Positions 52,044 to 53,504 of a stretch of 53,504 bases of DNA are shown piece by piece. Numbering within the stretch: the stretch's first letter is position 1; every line of letters begins with the position of its first letter. Made by a program: the position numbers and the translations under genes. This DNA is from Pacificibacter marinus. Its GTDB lineage: Bacteria > Pseudomonadota > Alphaproteobacteria > Rhodobacterales > Rhodobacteraceae. Where the stretch lies: contig NZ_JAHKPU010000042.1 in NCBI RefSeq assembly GCF_018860505.1, positions 42,376 through 95,879 on the forward strand. The letters run 5' to 3'. The notes under the pieces are model-generated. The model worked only from the letters and a program-made list of their open reading frames with translations. It was not told the DNA's origin and searched no databases.

Positions 52044-53345
52044 ATGTCCCGAGAAAATTATTTAGACGAGTTTAGCAATGATTTGTCATTTCCACTAGAA
52101 AGGGCCTGCATTGATAAAGTTGACTGCACGATTGGTAAATGGGTTATTCGCGGTGAGCCTGAAGCCATCCGAAGTTATATCGCACATTCTGCAGAGGATA
52201 TGCTGGCTTGCCAATCCGATGAAGAGCAAAAAATTTTTAGAGATGCAGCACCGTCTAGCCTAACCAGACGAGTGATAATCGAAACACGTGGAAACCCACG
52301 CTCGCCGGACGAGCAACATTTGATCTTTGCTGGAGCCCTCACAGGGACCAATCCAACAGCGCCAAAACAGACCTTAACGCTAGTAGCCAAGCTAAACGTA
52401 ACTCGCGGCATTCAAGCTCAACAACTCATTGGACGCGTGAGGCCTCCGCAACCTAAAATTAAAGGGCCCTATCGCTTAACCATTTGCCCCAGTGAAAACG
52501 CAAGCAACGATGAAAGTGCGTATATCCCTGCCACAAACATTCTAATGGGCAGCAACTTCAGGTATGCATATGCCGCATCAAAACCCCCATCTATGCACCT
52601 CATAGACAACGTAAAGGCCGTTTATGAAGCGATACACGCTGGCTTCAACAAATCTGTTCGCTGGAGCGGCGTCAATGTTGAACCGTCATTCCAATTTGGC
52701 ATGCGCGGTATAGAAGTCTATTGGGAGTTTGCTTGCAAAAGCCCACTCTCTGCCGTTGAGTTACTAACACCCCAACTTGTATCAGCCGTGGATAAAAGCC
52801 GGACTCGTAGCGTTGCCATCATTGACACCGAAATCTCGCGTCAAAGCAAATCCATCCAACTTGAACTCGAACAAGATATGATTGTTCGTGCGTACGCCAA
52901 AACCACCAAGCGCATTCGCGTAGAGGTATCTTTCGGCAAGAAGGCAATTGAAAAACTAGTCGGGAAACGGACATGCACGTCAGAAGCTGATATTACTACA
53001 AAAGTGGATCGCTTGGTTTTAGAGGCATCCACCCGATTAACCGAATTGTTTGGGTATATAAAAAGCACGCGCGACATTAGCCACAGTCATATCCTGCCAG
53101 ATGACCTTTTGCGCGAGATCAATGGCGCAACCGACGATCCCAATATAGCTGCCCATATCTTAGATGGCCTTACACACCACGGGCGCATTATACCCGAGTA
53201 CAACCCCAGCTTGCTAAAAGCAGTAAGAAAGCTAAGAGCGCGGCGCGTCATGCGCTTAATCCGCAAACAGGTGAGCGCATACGCACTAACGCCGGCCTAT
53301 CAGCGCGCCTTTGAGGATATGCGACTATCGACTAAGTCGAAGTAA
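52044..53345 (+). CDS. Unknown 433-residue island protein, possible replication initiator
   Basis: I do not recognise this protein with confidence. It has no signal or membrane segment and is rich in charged and polar residues. The segment DMIVRAYAKTTKRIRVEVSF (about residues 285-305) recalls the YxK-x-RxEV pattern of rolling-circle initiators of filamentous phages (gpII/CRI families), and RSVAIIDTEISRQSKSIQLE precedes it. The C-terminus is basic (KAVRKLRARRVMRLIRKQ). Being the last gene seen in an island with two recombinases, a replication role fits, but the resemblance is weak. ATG 52044 has a poor ribosome site (AAAGATG). Confidence 0.5.
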   Translation: MSRENYLDEFSNDLSFPLERACIDKVDCTIGKWVIRGEPEAIRSYIAHSAEDMLACQSDEEQKIFRDAAPSSLTRRVIIETRGNPRSPDEQHLIFAGALTGTNPTAPKQTLTLVAKLNVTRGIQAQQLIGRVRPPQPKIKGPYRLTICPSENASNDESAYIPATNILMGSNFRYAYAASKPPSMHLIDNVKAVYEAIHAGFNKSVRWSGVNVEPSFQFGMRGIEVYWEFACKSPLSAVELLTPQLVSAVDKSRTRSVAIIDTEISRQSKSIQLELEQDMIVRAYAKTTKRIRVEVSFGKKAIEKLVGKRTCTSEADITTKVDRLVLEASTRLTELFGYIKSTRDISHSHILPDDLLREINGATDDPNIAAHILDGLTHHGRIIPEYNPSLLKAVRKLRARRVMRLIRKQVSAYALTPAYQRAFEDMRLSTKSK

Positions 53346-53504
53346 AGCAGGGTATGGTCGCATGGAGCTGCAATGCTCTGGCGATGTGGTGTAATCATTA
53401 TGGGCGGGAAGCGGAAGTTTGCTGCAGCTGCACGGTTCTAGCATCGGGATCGCGAAAGCGGACAATCAGGACGCGAAATGCCCTTTGGTCTTGCCACGGT
53501 TTAG

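Larger units (their letters stand above)
49071..53504 (+). mobile_element. Integrated genetic island (tyrosine integrase, AlpA, serine recombinase), right end not in window
   Basis: From just after the icd terminator the gene content changes to integrase, AlpA-like regulator, serine recombinase and an orphan 433-residue protein, all on the plus strand with large AT-rich gaps. Base use is visibly richer in A and T (poly-A/T tracts, more TTA and AGA codons) than in the neighbouring core genes. Bases 49071-49337 contain no gene and presumably the left attachment site, but I could not identify a tRNA or a direct repeat. The last 159 bases (53346-53504) hold no gene; their GGGCGGGAAGCGGAAGTTTG-like text resembles an intergenic word I recall from Roseobacter genomes. 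The right boundary is unknown. Confidence 0.75.

Noticed and set aside
53346-53504. Possible attachment repeat matching the DNA after icd
   Set aside because: Comparison by eye of the first 250 bases after the icd terminator with the last 159 bases showed no convincing direct repeat; the right end is probably outside the window.

Overview
The window is a stretch of alphaproteobacterial chromosome of moderate GC, most likely from the Rhodobacterales (Roseobacter group). This rests on an RpoE-ChrR pair with matching sigma-E promoters, a PraR-type small XRE regulator, DUF1127, DUF465, DUF2927 and DUF1365 proteins, a gatCA pair and the general gene style. It is an inference, because no database search was possible.

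Layout. 1-311: two tRNA genes on the minus strand (Asp, cut by the window edge, and Val). 487-9894: housekeeping and transport genes, nearly all on the minus strand (thermonuclease-like protein, DUF465, EamA and LysE exporters with a divergent LysG/ArgP regulator, YebC, an SLC13/TrkA-C permease, YmdB, 5-formyl-THF cyclo-ligase, MgtE). 10028-14093: purine-base deamination (guanine deaminase and an 8-oxoguanine deaminase-like enzyme) around a CAP-domain lipoprotein, then HisN. 14353-21002: regulators, a quinone oxidoreductase, DUF1127, a Bax-inhibitor-1 protein, a GNAT enzyme, ribosomal protein L33, a TerB-like DUF533 protein and an unknown membrane protein. 21066-28029: RNase P RNA, an AmpD-like amidase, an excalibur lipoprotein, GatA/GatC, an XRE regulator, DUF2061, TadA and RluB.

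28178-33990 is the most intriguing part: a compact plus-strand array of a tiny membrane ORF, XpaC, TelA, a DUF2927 lipoprotein, an SPFH protein fused to a GYF domain, an NTF2-like protein and a membrane-anchored double zinc-ribbon protein. It looks like an envelope-stress or toxic-anion system of unknown mechanism. 34077-35443: a PfkB sugar kinase and Dtd. 35494-39736: rpoE-chrR and a divergent FAD oxidoreductase-DUF1365-SDR operon, each preceded by a TGATCC-N18-TAA(G/C) promoter, so both are probably part of a singlet-oxygen response. 39822-42507: all the genes for tRNA t6A37 synthesis (tsaE, tsaB, tsaC-type, tsaD) in one overlapping operon. 42504-46425: the Anbu (proteasome-ancestor) operon with transglutaminase, alpha-E and permuted ATP-grasp partners. 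46820-49018: monomeric NADP isocitrate dehydrogenase.

49071 to the right edge is a mobile island. It has a P4-type tyrosine integrase just after the icd terminator, an AlpA-like excisionase or regulator, a serine recombinase and a 433-residue protein that may be a replication initiator. Its right end lies outside the window.
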